Origin: Nostoc sp. MS1
GTDB lineage: Bacteria > Cyanobacteriota > Cyanobacteriia > Cyanobacteriales > Nostocaceae
DNA: 64,000 nt
NCBI RefSeq assembly: GCF_019976755.1
Contig: NZ_AP023441.1
Span: 5,887,501-5,951,500 of the forward strand
Direction: 5' to 3'
Within the stretch, counting starts at the first letter, position 1; each line of letters starts with the position of its first letter. The notes beneath the pieces are model-generated. The model ran no database searches and had not been told where the DNA came from. It was given only the letters and a program-made list of their open reading frames with translations. This document shows positions 19,801 through 26,669 of the stretch, one piece after another. The position numbers and the translations under genes were made by a program.

Positions 19801-21183
19801 CTCCCACATCTGGCGATCAACATACACGGGTTCTGCCAATGGTTGGCAGTTGATGATATACTCCAACCCTGCCTGCTCAATTGCCGAACGGAAGATACTA
19901 GCTAACTCAGCAGTGAAGGCGGCTAAGTCTGTCGGTTCATAAACTGCTTGCACCCGTCCTGCTTCTATCCGCGAAAAATCTAGGAGGGTATTGACCAACT
20001 TTAACAAGCGTAAACCGTTACGATGAATCAGGCTTAACTCTTGCTGTCGCTCTGCTGGCAAGTCATCTGCTGCTAGGAGTTCTTCCAACGGACTCAACAT
20101 TAAAGTCAAGGGAGTCCGAAACTCGTGGGAAACATTACTAAAAAAGGTGGTTTTGGCGTGGTCTAGTTCTGCCAAAGCTTCGGCGCGTTTGCGTTCTTCC
20201 TCGTATGCCTGCGCATTGGCAATACTGGCAGCAATTTGTGCTGATACTAAATTCAGGAATCCTTGGTAGTTATCATCAAATAGCCGGAATGGGTTTAAAG
20301 CTGTCACTAATACCCCAGCTTTGCCTGTGCGCCCTGAAGGTGCGATCGCTACTACAGCCGCTTGTTGGGGTGGTCTATTCCAGGCTCCTGTGGGCAAATC
20401 ACCAAATTGTCTTAAATCAGAAATTACATAAGTTTGATGATTTGTCAATACATCGGTCAAGTGCCATGAATCATTTGCCAAAGCAATAGTTTCGGGAACT
20501 TCTAGGTGTCCTCGCTCAATTCCGCAGGTTCCCGCCAATGTCACACACTGCCGCTCCGAGTCAACCAAATAAATCATGGCAAACGGCAGGTCGTAGGGGT
20601 TGGTTGCTAGACAGCTAGTGCTGAAAATACAGGCTTGCTCAAATGTGCGTGCGTCTGCTGTTTTGGCTGCCAGTTCCTTTAACAGTGCTAACTGTCGTTC
20701 CCCAATAATCCGGGGTGTCTCCTCTGTATTGGCACAGATAATGCCGCCAGTGCTACCATCATCATTCGGCACGGGGCTATAGGAAAAGGTGTAGTACGTT
20801 TCCTCCGGGTAGCCATTGCGCTCCATAATTAGCAATAGAGCTTCGTCATAGGTTCCCTGATTTTGAGAAATGGCTGTTTCTGCACGCGGCCCTACTTGAT
20901 GCCAAATTTCTCGCCAAACGATCGCCGCAGGCTGTCCTAACGCTTCTGGATGTTTACCACCGAGAATGGCTCTATAAGCATCGTTGTATAAATTGATTAA
21001 TTCGTCACCCCACCAGACAAACATAGCTTGGCGAGATGTCAACATAATCCGCACAGCCGTTTTCAAGCTCTGTGACCATGTTTCTACAGCACCGAGCGGC
21101 GTTTGTGACCAATTGTGCGATCGCATCAGCGCCGCCATCTCACTATCGCCAATAAAGAGATTTTCGTAAATCTTAGAGTTCAT
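16822..21183 (-). CDS. Double hybrid sensor histidine kinase (PAS-GAF-HK-REC-PAS-GAF-HK-REC)
   Basis: Large soluble two-component kinase of 1453 residues from ATG 21183; a TTG 78 bp upstream would extend it to 1479. Approximate order: PAS-like domain 45-150, GAF 175-320, first HisKA with phospho-His in SNVSHEFRTPLTLM (350), first HATPase (DTGIGIPQAEL, then GSGIGLAL), receiver with phospho-Asp in LVLTDVMMPRMDG (670), PAS 775-890, GAF 900-1050, second HisKA with LAVLSHELRSPLNPI (1085), second HATPase (DTGKGISPDFL, GGLGLGLAIV) and a terminal receiver with DVLVSDIGMPDMDG (1375). Both kinase cores keep His, N-, G1- and G2-box residues. No membrane segment is seen. The signal is unknown. It stands alone, with the Ser/Thr kinase divergent upstream. 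Confidence 0.93.
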   Translation of the reverse strand: MNSKIYENLFIGDSEMAALMRSHNWSQTPLGAVETWSQSLKTAVRIMLTSRQAMFVWWGDELINLYNDAYRAILGGKHPEALGQPAAIVWREIWHQVGPRAETAISQNQGTYDEALLLIMERNGYPEETYYTFSYSPVPNDDGSTGGIICANTEETPRIIGERQLALLKELAAKTADARTFEQACIFSTSCLATNPYDLPFAMIYLVDSERQCVTLAGTCGIERGHLEVPETIALANDSWHLTDVLTNHQTYVISDLRQFGDLPTGAWNRPPQQAAVVAIAPSGRTGKAGVLVTALNPFRLFDDNYQGFLNLVSAQIAASIANAQAYEEERKRAEALAELDHAKTTFFSNVSHEFRTPLTLMLSPLEELLAADDLPAERQQELSLIHRNGLRLLKLVNTLLDFSRIEAGRVQAVYEPTDLAAFTAELASIFRSAIEQAGLEYIINCQPLAEPVYVDRQMWEKIVLNLLSNAFKFTFTGAIAITLQQAQQQVELTVSDTGIGIPQAELPQLFERFHRVEGARGRTQEGSGIGLALVQELVRLHGGQVQVASIEGQGTTFTITMPTGTSHLPADRIQATRTQVSTALGAAPYIEEALRWLPQESRGREGAEGELMIYSSPAFATSPTSPSRILLVDDNADMREYVRRLLSRYYVVETATDGMAALDVIVHHLPDLVLTDVMMPRMDGFGLLSALRSDNRTREIPIILLSARAGEEAKVEGLAAGADDYLIKPFSARELLARVEATLKLSQLRRDAMQQEQKLRLESQTAKQRVETILSSINDGFYVLDRDWRYTYVNDRLCEMLRMEREQILNHSIWDLFVDTVDTDVYIQFHRALHEQIPVQFEYFYPTWNCWYEHRVYPSPDGLTVFAADITERKQAELEHEQLLARERHYVNQLQGLTTAALTINSALSVEQVLQVMTNQAASIIGSHQSVTSMTIDQNWAQAISAIYLSDKYAQWRNYDEKPDGSGIYAYMCSLNRPMRMTQAELEAHPHWQGFGKEVKNHPPMRGWLAAPLVGRNGQNIGLIQLSDKYADEFTAADEAILVQLAQMASVAVENARLYEAEQQARAAAEKLREEAQAANRIKDEFLAVLSHELRSPLNPILGWARLLQGGKLDAAKAKQAVTIIERNAKLQVELIEDLLDISRILRGKIRLTISPVNPASVIKAAMETVRLAADANSIRLEVNLDDEVGLVAGDSTRLQQVMWNLLSNAVKFTPTGGLVEVGLTKVGNQAQITVRDTGKGISPDFLPYVFDYFRQADSATTRKFGGLGLGLAIVRHLVELHGGKIQAESEGEGMGATFTLNLPLMPTQPNVNQDSPSLEASVGLDGIQVLVVDDDTDTRDFVAFVLEQAGANVITATSALEALTILTKSPPDVLVSDIGMPDMDGYMLMRQVRTLPPEQGGKIPAIALTAYAGEMNEKQALKAGFQKHISKPVDPDNLIKAIVRMTIIRNS

Positions 21184-21514
21184 CTCGTGGATCACGGTGA
21201 CAGTTCCCGAATCAAGATGCGAAGGATCGAATGATCCACAGCTATAGTTTGCTAATCCCAACTATTACAACGTAGCCGATATTTGAGATAAATACTACAA
21301 AATTTTGCCAAAAATCAACTTATTTTCCTAAGTAAGTAGCAATTCATCTATCTTGAGGATTAACTTTTATAAACACGGTAGAAGGCATATCGATTCAAAA
21401 TTAAGAAATACTAACTCCTTAGTAGCTACTTTCCACTGCCGACTCCCTTATTTTTTGACTATCCTAAATATATTAGGGGAATTACTTTTACGTAAATTGA
21501 TAGCAGGTGTCTAG

Positions 21515-22705
21515 ATGCTGCAACTAGAACAAATATTGCACGACCGTTATCAAGTCCAAAGTCAACTAGGTAACAATGGCATACGCCAAACTTGGCTGGC
21601 TAAAGATTTACAAGCTGCTGATCCTGAACATTCGCTAGTTGTGGTTAAGCTCCTGGCTTTTGGTGGTAGTGTCCAGTGGGATGACCTCAAACTTTTTGAG
21701 CGGGAAGTACAAATTCTCAAGCACCTTAATCATCCCCGCATTCCTCAATATATTGATTATTTCTGTATTGATGACCGCTCATTGTGGTTTGGTTTGGTAC
21801 AGGAATATATTCCAGGGGCATCACTCAAAGAAAAATTGGCTGATGGTAAACGATTTACGGAAAAGCAAGCGAAGAAAATTGCGGCTGAGTTGTTAAAAAT
21901 TCTTATATATTTACATGAGTTAAACCCAGGTGTTTTACATCGAGATATTAAACCCAGCAATTTAATTTGGGGTGAGGATGAGCATATTTATTTAGTCGAT
22001 TTTGGTGCAGTTCAAGACAAAGCTGCTAAAGAAGGCGTAACCTTTACCGTTGTCGGTACTTACGGCTATGCACCGATGGAACAATACGGTGGTCGTGCTG
22101 TTCCCGCATCAGATTTATATGCACTGGGAGCAACTTTAATTCATCTGTTAACTAATATTCCTCCGGCTGAATTACCCCAGCAAGATTTACGCCTACAATT
22201 TACCAATCTTGTGAATCTCAGCCCTGGTTTTATGGGATGGTTACAAAAACTTACAGAACCAGCACCAGAAAAACGTTTTACTAATGCGCGTCAAGCCTTA
22301 GATACCCTCAAATCTGGTTTAGTTAAATCAACCAAAGATCAGCGTCTAGTTCCAGCAAAAAAATTCATTAATAATTCCGGTTGTGGCATCAATAATATTC
22401 ATGAAGAAGTGCCGGAAGAAATTTTGGGATGGAACTGGGGCGCATTTTTACTACCTTGGGTATGGTTATGGACTAATCAAGTTTGGGTAGGCTTATTTTG
22501 TTTTATACCTCAAGTTGGTTGGATTACAACGATCGCCTTGGGAGCAAAAGGTAACGAATGGGCTTGGAAAAGTAGACGCTGGCGCAGTATCGAACATTTC
22601 CAAGCCCATCAAAGAGGCTGGGCGATCGCCGGCATTTTAATCGGCGCACCCGTTAGTATTATGTTGTGGGCAGGTGCGCTTGTATTCCTCAAATCAATTT
22701 TGTAG
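21515..22705 (+). CDS. Serine/threonine protein kinase with C-terminal membrane region
   Basis: A 396-residue Hanks-type kinase. The glycine loop is degenerate (LGNNGIRQTWLAKD), but the beta-3 lysine (VVVKLL), the alpha-C glutamate (FEREVQIL), the catalytic loop LHRDIKPSNLIW (near 140) and the metal site LVDFGAVQDKA (near 160) are present, so it should be active. After the kinase domain (to about 270) a Trp-rich hydrophobic section (WNWGAFLLPWVWLWTNQVWV) and a last segment near 375-395 suggest two or three membrane passes. The gene is monocistronic by spacing. The substrate is unknown. Confidence 0.9.
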   Translation: MLQLEQILHDRYQVQSQLGNNGIRQTWLAKDLQAADPEHSLVVVKLLAFGGSVQWDDLKLFEREVQILKHLNHPRIPQYIDYFCIDDRSLWFGLVQEYIPGASLKEKLADGKRFTEKQAKKIAAELLKILIYLHELNPGVLHRDIKPSNLIWGEDEHIYLVDFGAVQDKAAKEGVTFTVVGTYGYAPMEQYGGRAVPASDLYALGATLIHLLTNIPPAELPQQDLRLQFTNLVNLSPGFMGWLQKLTEPAPEKRFTNARQALDTLKSGLVKSTKDQRLVPAKKFINNSGCGINNIHEEVPEEILGWNWGAFLLPWVWLWTNQVWVGLFCFIPQVGWITTIALGAKGNEWAWKSRRWRSIEHFQAHQRGWAIAGILIGAPVSIMLWAGALVFLKSIL

Positions 22706-22737
22706 GAGTGCTGAGTAGGGAGTGGTGAGTGATGATT

Positions 22738-22769
22738 GCTGTTAGCGGTAGCGGCGCGTTTAGCGCGTG
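22738..22769 (+). repeat. Dispersed GTTAGCGGTAGCGGCGC repeat, copy A
   Basis: The stretch starting GCTGTTAGCGGTAGCGGCGC and ending TTTAGCGCGTG recurs inverted at 61948-61979 with one difference. It lies in a short spacer together with GATGAGTGCTGAGT-type repeats and a CTCCCCCCACTCC tract. It looks like a dispersed intergenic repeat of Nostocaceae. Confidence 0.75.
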
Positions 22770-22854
22770 ATGAGTGATGAGTGCTGAGTTGAGAGTGAAG
22801 AAAGTTTTATCTCCCCCCACTCCCCCCACTCCCCCACTCCCTCATCCCCAACTT

Positions 22855-23523
22855 CTACCCATTCACCGAAGACTCAAACACACCCACAGGACAAGAAACA
22901 TTCGTCCCACCTAAACCGCAATAACCATTGGGATTTTTAGCTAGGTATTGTTGATGATAGGCTTCGGCGTAGTAGAACTCAGGCGCATCAATAATTTCTG
23001 TGGTAATTTGCCCATAGCCTGCGTCGCTCAGAGCTTGCTGATAAGCATCGCGTGAAGCTTGGGCTACCTGTTTTTGCTCGTCGGAGTAGACATAAATACC
23101 AGAACGGTATTGAGTACCTACGTCATTCCCTTGGCGCATTCCTTGGGTGGGGTTGTGGCTTTCCCAAAAAACTTTGAGTAATTGGGTGTAACTAATGACT
23201 TTGGGGTCAAATACCACCAATACAACTTCATTGTGACCTGTCAACCCTGAACATACTTCTTCATAGGAGGGGTTGGGTGTCAAACCAGCAGCATAACCAA
23301 CGGCTGTAGTATAGACTCCTGGCTGTTGCCAAAACTTCCGTTCTGCACCCCAAAAACAGCCCAAACCAAATACCGCTTTTTCTAGTCCTTCGGGGAAAGG
23401 TGGTTTTAATGGGTTGTTGTTGACATAGTGGTGAGCCGGTACTGGCATTGTTTGCGCCCTTCCTGGTAAAGCTTTCTCAGGGGTGGGCATTTCTAGTTTT
23501 TTACCAAATCCAAATAGTGCCAT
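22855..23523 (-). CDS. msrA: Peptide-methionine (S)-S-oxide reductase
   Basis: Reduces the S-epimer of methionine sulfoxide in proteins using thioredoxin. The catalytic block AVFGLGCFWGAERKFW has Cys at residue 56. Further motifs are GYAAGLTPNPSYEEVCSGLT, HNEVVLVVFDP and YAEAYHQQYLAKNPNGYCGL. Length 222 with about 45 residues before the core, normal for cyanobacterial MsrA. The ATG at 23523 is preferred; the open frame reaches 23592, but that extension is made of unrelated coding quality. It is a single gene flanked by a repeat-rich spacer. Confidence 0.95.
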   Translation of the reverse strand: MALFGFGKKLEMPTPEKALPGRAQTMPVPAHHYVNNNPLKPPFPEGLEKAVFGLGCFWGAERKFWQQPGVYTTAVGYAAGLTPNPSYEEVCSGLTGHNEVVLVVFDPKVISYTQLLKVFWESHNPTQGMRQGNDVGTQYRSGIYVYSDEQKQVAQASRDAYQQALSDAGYGQITTEIIDAPEFYYAEAYHQQYLAKNPNGYCGLGGTNVSCPVGVFESSVNG

Positions 23524-23834
23524 TGATGGTAAGTGTGAGTTTTTATATACATCTTTAATGTACTGAAAATTTCCCGTATTCTGCGATCGCAAGAAAAATC
23601 TGTTTGAGAAATATAACCGCAGTCCAGCAAGAGTCTAAAAAGAATCACAGCGACCATCTTAGAAAGATTATATTGGGGGAAATGGAGTGCGTAGCAATCC
23701 TCCACGCAAGCCAATTCCGAAAAAAAAGTTCCCTTTGGTTGAAGGAGAAAAAGACTTATAGCAGTGTCTAAAGCAATGGTTGATATCATTAATTAATGCC
23801 GCTTCAACAGCCAAAGCCATTTAGGACATAAACT

Positions 23835-24086
23835 ATGTCGTCAGTGACCATTAACCTGCCAGAAGACGTGTTTAGCGCCCGTCGCCTAAGTCCAGAAGAA
23901 TTTGTGCAAGATATGCGTCTTGCTGCTGCTATCTACTGGTATCAGAAGCAGGAAATATCAATGGAGAAAGCCGCCAGTGTTGCCGGGTTAAACCGCCGAG
24001 ACTTTCTGTCCGTCCTCGCCCGTGAACAAGTAGATGTCTTTGCTGTTGACATAGATGATTTGCAACGCGAGTTAAACCGTGGCTGA
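23835..24086 (+). CDS. UPF0175-family antitoxin
   Basis: An 83-residue protein, first half of a probable type II toxin-antitoxin pair. The start SSVTINLPEDVFSARRLSPE and the core LAAAIYWYQKQEISMEKAAS followed by AGLNRRDFLSVLAREQVDVF are the UPF0175 signature, a small HTH-like DNA-binding fold. It overlaps the next gene by eight bases, the usual coupling of antitoxin and toxin. Confidence 0.9.
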   Translation: MSSVTINLPEDVFSARRLSPEEFVQDMRLAAAIYWYQKQEISMEKAASVAGLNRRDFLSVLAREQVDVFAVDIDDLQRELNRG

Positions 24087-24564
24087 ACTGCCTGCTATCA
24101 ACACATCACCACTAATTTTTTTGACCAAGGGCGGTGAGGTAGATTTGTTACGCCTCATTAGCCCATCAATTATTGTTCCATCGGCTGTGGCCACAGAAAT
24201 TAGAGAGTATGGGGAAACGGACGTAACAGCAGTTGCGCTCAACAATACCGATTGGTTGGTTGTACAAGAAACACCACCAGTCCCCAATGTGATTCTCAGT
24301 TGGGATTTAGGGCTAGGTGAATCAGCCGTATTGACATGGGGGTACACAAATCCAGGCACAGAGGTAATTCTGGATGATTTAGCCGCCCGTCGTTGTGCTG
24401 CCACCTTGGGTATTCCTGTACGGGGAACATTAGGTATTGTGATTACTGCCAAACAAAGAGGGGTAATTCCGGCGGCACGTCCGGTTCTAGAACAATTGCG
24501 CCTGTGTGGAATGTATTTATCTGACCGCGTTATCAATCAAGCATTAACATTGGTAGGGGAATAG
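24079..24564 (+). CDS. DUF3368 PIN-like toxin
   Basis: A 161-residue PIN-fold protein of the DUF3368 family, predicted RNase toxin partner of the UPF0175 protein. GTG at 24079 is the start. It has NTSPLIFLTKGGEVDLL (first acidic/Asn site near residue 8), LGLGESAVLTWGY (Glu near 80) and EVILDDLAARRCAATLG (Asp near 98). These correspond to the metal-binding acidic residues of PIN nucleases. The first position is Asn instead of the usual Asp, which is common in DUF3368. A GC-rich hairpin follows the stop. Confidence 0.88.
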   Translation: MAELPAINTSPLIFLTKGGEVDLLRLISPSIIVPSAVATEIREYGETDVTAVALNNTDWLVVQETPPVPNVILSWDLGLGESAVLTWGYTNPGTEVILDDLAARRCAATLGIPVRGTLGIVITAKQRGVIPAARPVLEQLRLCGMYLSDRVINQALTLVGE

Positions 24565-24568
24565 ATGC

Positions 24569-24593
24569 GTCTGCTCCCAAGCCAGGGGCAGAC
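24569..24593 (+). terminator. Hairpin after toxin-antitoxin pair
   Basis: GTCTGCTCC and GGGGCAGAC form a stem of nine pairs (one G-T) with a short loop five bases after the toxin stop. No T tract follows, so strength is uncertain. Confidence 0.45.
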
Positions 24594-24793
24594 CATACCT
24601 GATGGTGGTACGAGTGCAGACTCCATAAGCAGGTTTTATAGTTCAATGAAAGAATGAGGCTTGTAGCGGTTGTGAATGATAAGTTTAATTTTTAGGCTTG
24701 TTATCGCGTTGCGGACGCTTACGTTGATACAATACTTTGGGGTTTTGATTACACGTTTTCAGCATTTGGTGTAATGCCCAGAAGGTGTGAAAA

Positions 24794-25345
24794 ATGAAGG
24801 TAGACGGCAACGGACAAGGCAAAATATTAAGCCAAGACGAACTAAGGCGATTGTTCAGCGAGGGATTTCTTACCCCACGCGATCGCGCACTGTTTGGCAT
24901 CTGCCTGTTTACTGGTTGTCGCGTATCAGAAGCGTTGGCTCTCAACATGACTGATATCAAATCAGGAACCATCACTTTCCGAAAATGTACCACGAAAGGC
25001 AAGTACAAAACACGGATTGTAGATATTCCACCACCGCTATCAGCAATATTGGCTGATTACCAACCATTAGGGGCGGTAATGTTTCCCGGCAAGCGTGGTG
25101 TAACTGAGCGTCTGACCCGATTCATGGCAGACAAGATTTTACGCTCTGCCTGCTCCCGCATCGGGGTAGAAGGAGTCAGCACCCATTCGTTTAGGCGAAC
25201 TGCCCTCACGCAGATGTCGAGCGCGGGGATACCTTTGAGAATTATTCAAGAAATCTCAGGCCACGGCGACCTGGGAACGTTGCAGCGTTATCTGGAGGTT
25301 ACGCCAGAGCAGAAGCGAAAGGCTGTTTCTGTGATTGGGTTTTAG
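24794..25345 (+). CDS. Minimal tyrosine recombinase (catalytic domain only)
   Basis: A 183-residue phage-integrase-type recombinase. The catalytic set is visible: Arg in TGCRVSEALALN (near 43), Lys in KCTTKGKYKTR, His-x-x-Arg in STHSFRRTALTQM (near 133), His in ISGHGDLGTLQRY (near 158) and the nucleophile Tyr in QRYLEVTPEQ (near 167). It lacks the N-terminal core-binding domain that full integrases (300-400 residues) have, so it starts almost directly at the catalytic domain. It lies next to the toxin-antitoxin pair. No flanking att-like repeat or tRNA was identified. It may be a stand-alone small recombinase or the relic of a larger integrase. Confidence 0.87.
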   Translation: MKVDGNGQGKILSQDELRRLFSEGFLTPRDRALFGICLFTGCRVSEALALNMTDIKSGTITFRKCTTKGKYKTRIVDIPPPLSAILADYQPLGAVMFPGKRGVTERLTRFMADKILRSACSRIGVEGVSTHSFRRTALTQMSSAGIPLRIIQEISGHGDLGTLQRYLEVTPEQKRKAVSVIGF

Positions 25346-25380
25346 ATTCTTCGCTACTTTAGATCCAGATGGTATCGCTA

Positions 25381-25923
25381 TTAATCAAAAGAATAACCTA
25401 TAAAGAAAATCTCACTGGGTTGATTTTGGGTGTAGACGATTATATATCTAGCTGTACCTCTATTAATAGAGTGCCAAAAAGCATTTGCTGCATCAATATT
25501 TGTGTCGCCCAAAATGACAGATTCAATCATTTTATGGGTAGGTTGCTCAGTGCCGAATAAAGCAAGGAGTTCTGCTGAAGGGAGCGGAAAAGCGGTGTTA
25601 AATATTTCTCCAATTATTTCCTGATTTTCTCCTCCGCGTAACGCTGTTTTAAACTCATCTCTTGAAAGTGGACATGGTGTATCAGAAACTCGAAGAATAT
25701 CAAGGATTGAACGTGTTCCATCAACATCAGAGGCTTCTAATGCTGCTTCGATTGATGGATGTTGCGCTCCAGGAGATGGGGAACTTTCCGTGATGGGAAA
25801 ATCGAGCAATGGTATTGCAGGATTATAACGACCTGCCTGAAACTCACGTTTTCGTAACATATCCAATGCTAAGTTAAGATCCGTTTGATAATCGGTATAG
25901 TACCAGTAAGGTTCTGCGCCCAT
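25381..25923 (-). CDS. Hypothetical protein
   Basis: Not recognised. The likely start is ATG 25923 (MGAEPYWYYTDYQTDLNLAL), 180 residues, with AGAAG upstream; the frame also has an ATG at 25935. The N-terminal pattern of aromatic residues followed by LDMLRKREFQAGRYNPAIP is one I associate with small Nostoc proteins of unknown function. No signal peptide, membrane segment or catalytic motif is seen. It is acidic, with a middle stretch rich in Ser and Pro. It is 33 bp downstream of the next minus-strand gene, so the two are probably one transcript. Confidence 0.7.
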   Translation of the reverse strand: MGAEPYWYYTDYQTDLNLALDMLRKREFQAGRYNPAIPLLDFPITESSPSPGAQHPSIEAALEASDVDGTRSILDILRVSDTPCPLSRDEFKTALRGGENQEIIGEIFNTAFPLPSAELLALFGTEQPTHKMIESVILGDTNIDAANAFWHSINRGTARYIIVYTQNQPSEIFFIGYSFD

Positions 25924-25956
25924 AAAACTTCTCAAAAATTTAGGATATCAGTTCTA

Positions 25957-26433
25957 TTACTCACACGCCTGGTTTTGTGAAGAGTATTCTTCATAAATTC
26001 TTAGAGCAGCTTCTAGATATTGATCTAGTAAATGATGATCTGATATATCAGGTAATACTAATTCAACAGCCGCAGTAGTTTCCATTATTCCAAGATGTTC
26101 TTCTTCATTTTTAAAAGCTTCGATAGACCACCACAGTCGAGCTATAGCGGTTTGTATTTCTTCCCTTTCAGGCAAATACCATATTTCTCGACCAATTTCA
26201 TAACACTGTAAAGGAGTTAGAACATTTTGCTCTGACATTGCTTGCTGAATATATTTATTAAGGAGGAAGAGTTTGTCTGATTTCATCTCTGATGAATATA
26301 TTTTTAAACATTCTATTGCCCATTTGATTGCCAAACTATAGTGATATTTTTGTAGTTCTCGTACAATTGGATAAAACCAAAGCATTGTTTTTTGCGCTAT
26401 GGTTTGTTTGACATTTTCTATTATTTGTTTCAT
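25957..26433 (-). CDS. Hypothetical helical protein
   Basis: Not recognised. The 158 residues are predicted mostly alpha-helical (for example QKYHYSLAIKWAIECLKIYS and YLPEREEIQTAIARLWWSIE) without catalytic motif, signal peptide or membrane segment. The composition is acidic in the C-terminal half. It is the upstream partner of the 180-residue hypothetical gene. Both are AT-rich and lie beside the recombinase and toxin-antitoxin pair, so accessory or acquired status is plausible but not shown. Confidence 0.65.
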   Translation of the reverse strand: MKQIIENVKQTIAQKTMLWFYPIVRELQKYHYSLAIKWAIECLKIYSSEMKSDKLFLLNKYIQQAMSEQNVLTPLQCYEIGREIWYLPEREEIQTAIARLWWSIEAFKNEEEHLGIMETTAAVELVLPDISDHHLLDQYLEAALRIYEEYSSQNQACE

Positions 26434-26669
26434 AACTGTAACTATAAGCCGCGACAGCGCAAGAAAGGTGCGCGGTCGCTCCTGCTGAAAGACTTATGGT
26501 GTAAGCTATATTGGCTAAAAAATCAATTTTTTTCTTAGTTTTTTATTAACTAAATTATTATTGATAGCAGTATATAAAGATGGGATAGTAGTACCACTGA
26601 AGTCGATATCGATAAAAAGGGAAAAGATGAAGAAGCAGAGGAGAAAAACAACTGTCAACTGTGAACTTC

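Noticed and set aside
23524..23789. Minus-strand frames upstream of msrA, including the N-terminal extension to 23592
   Set aside because: No ribosome site or family similarity. The msrA start at 23523 gives a normal protein.
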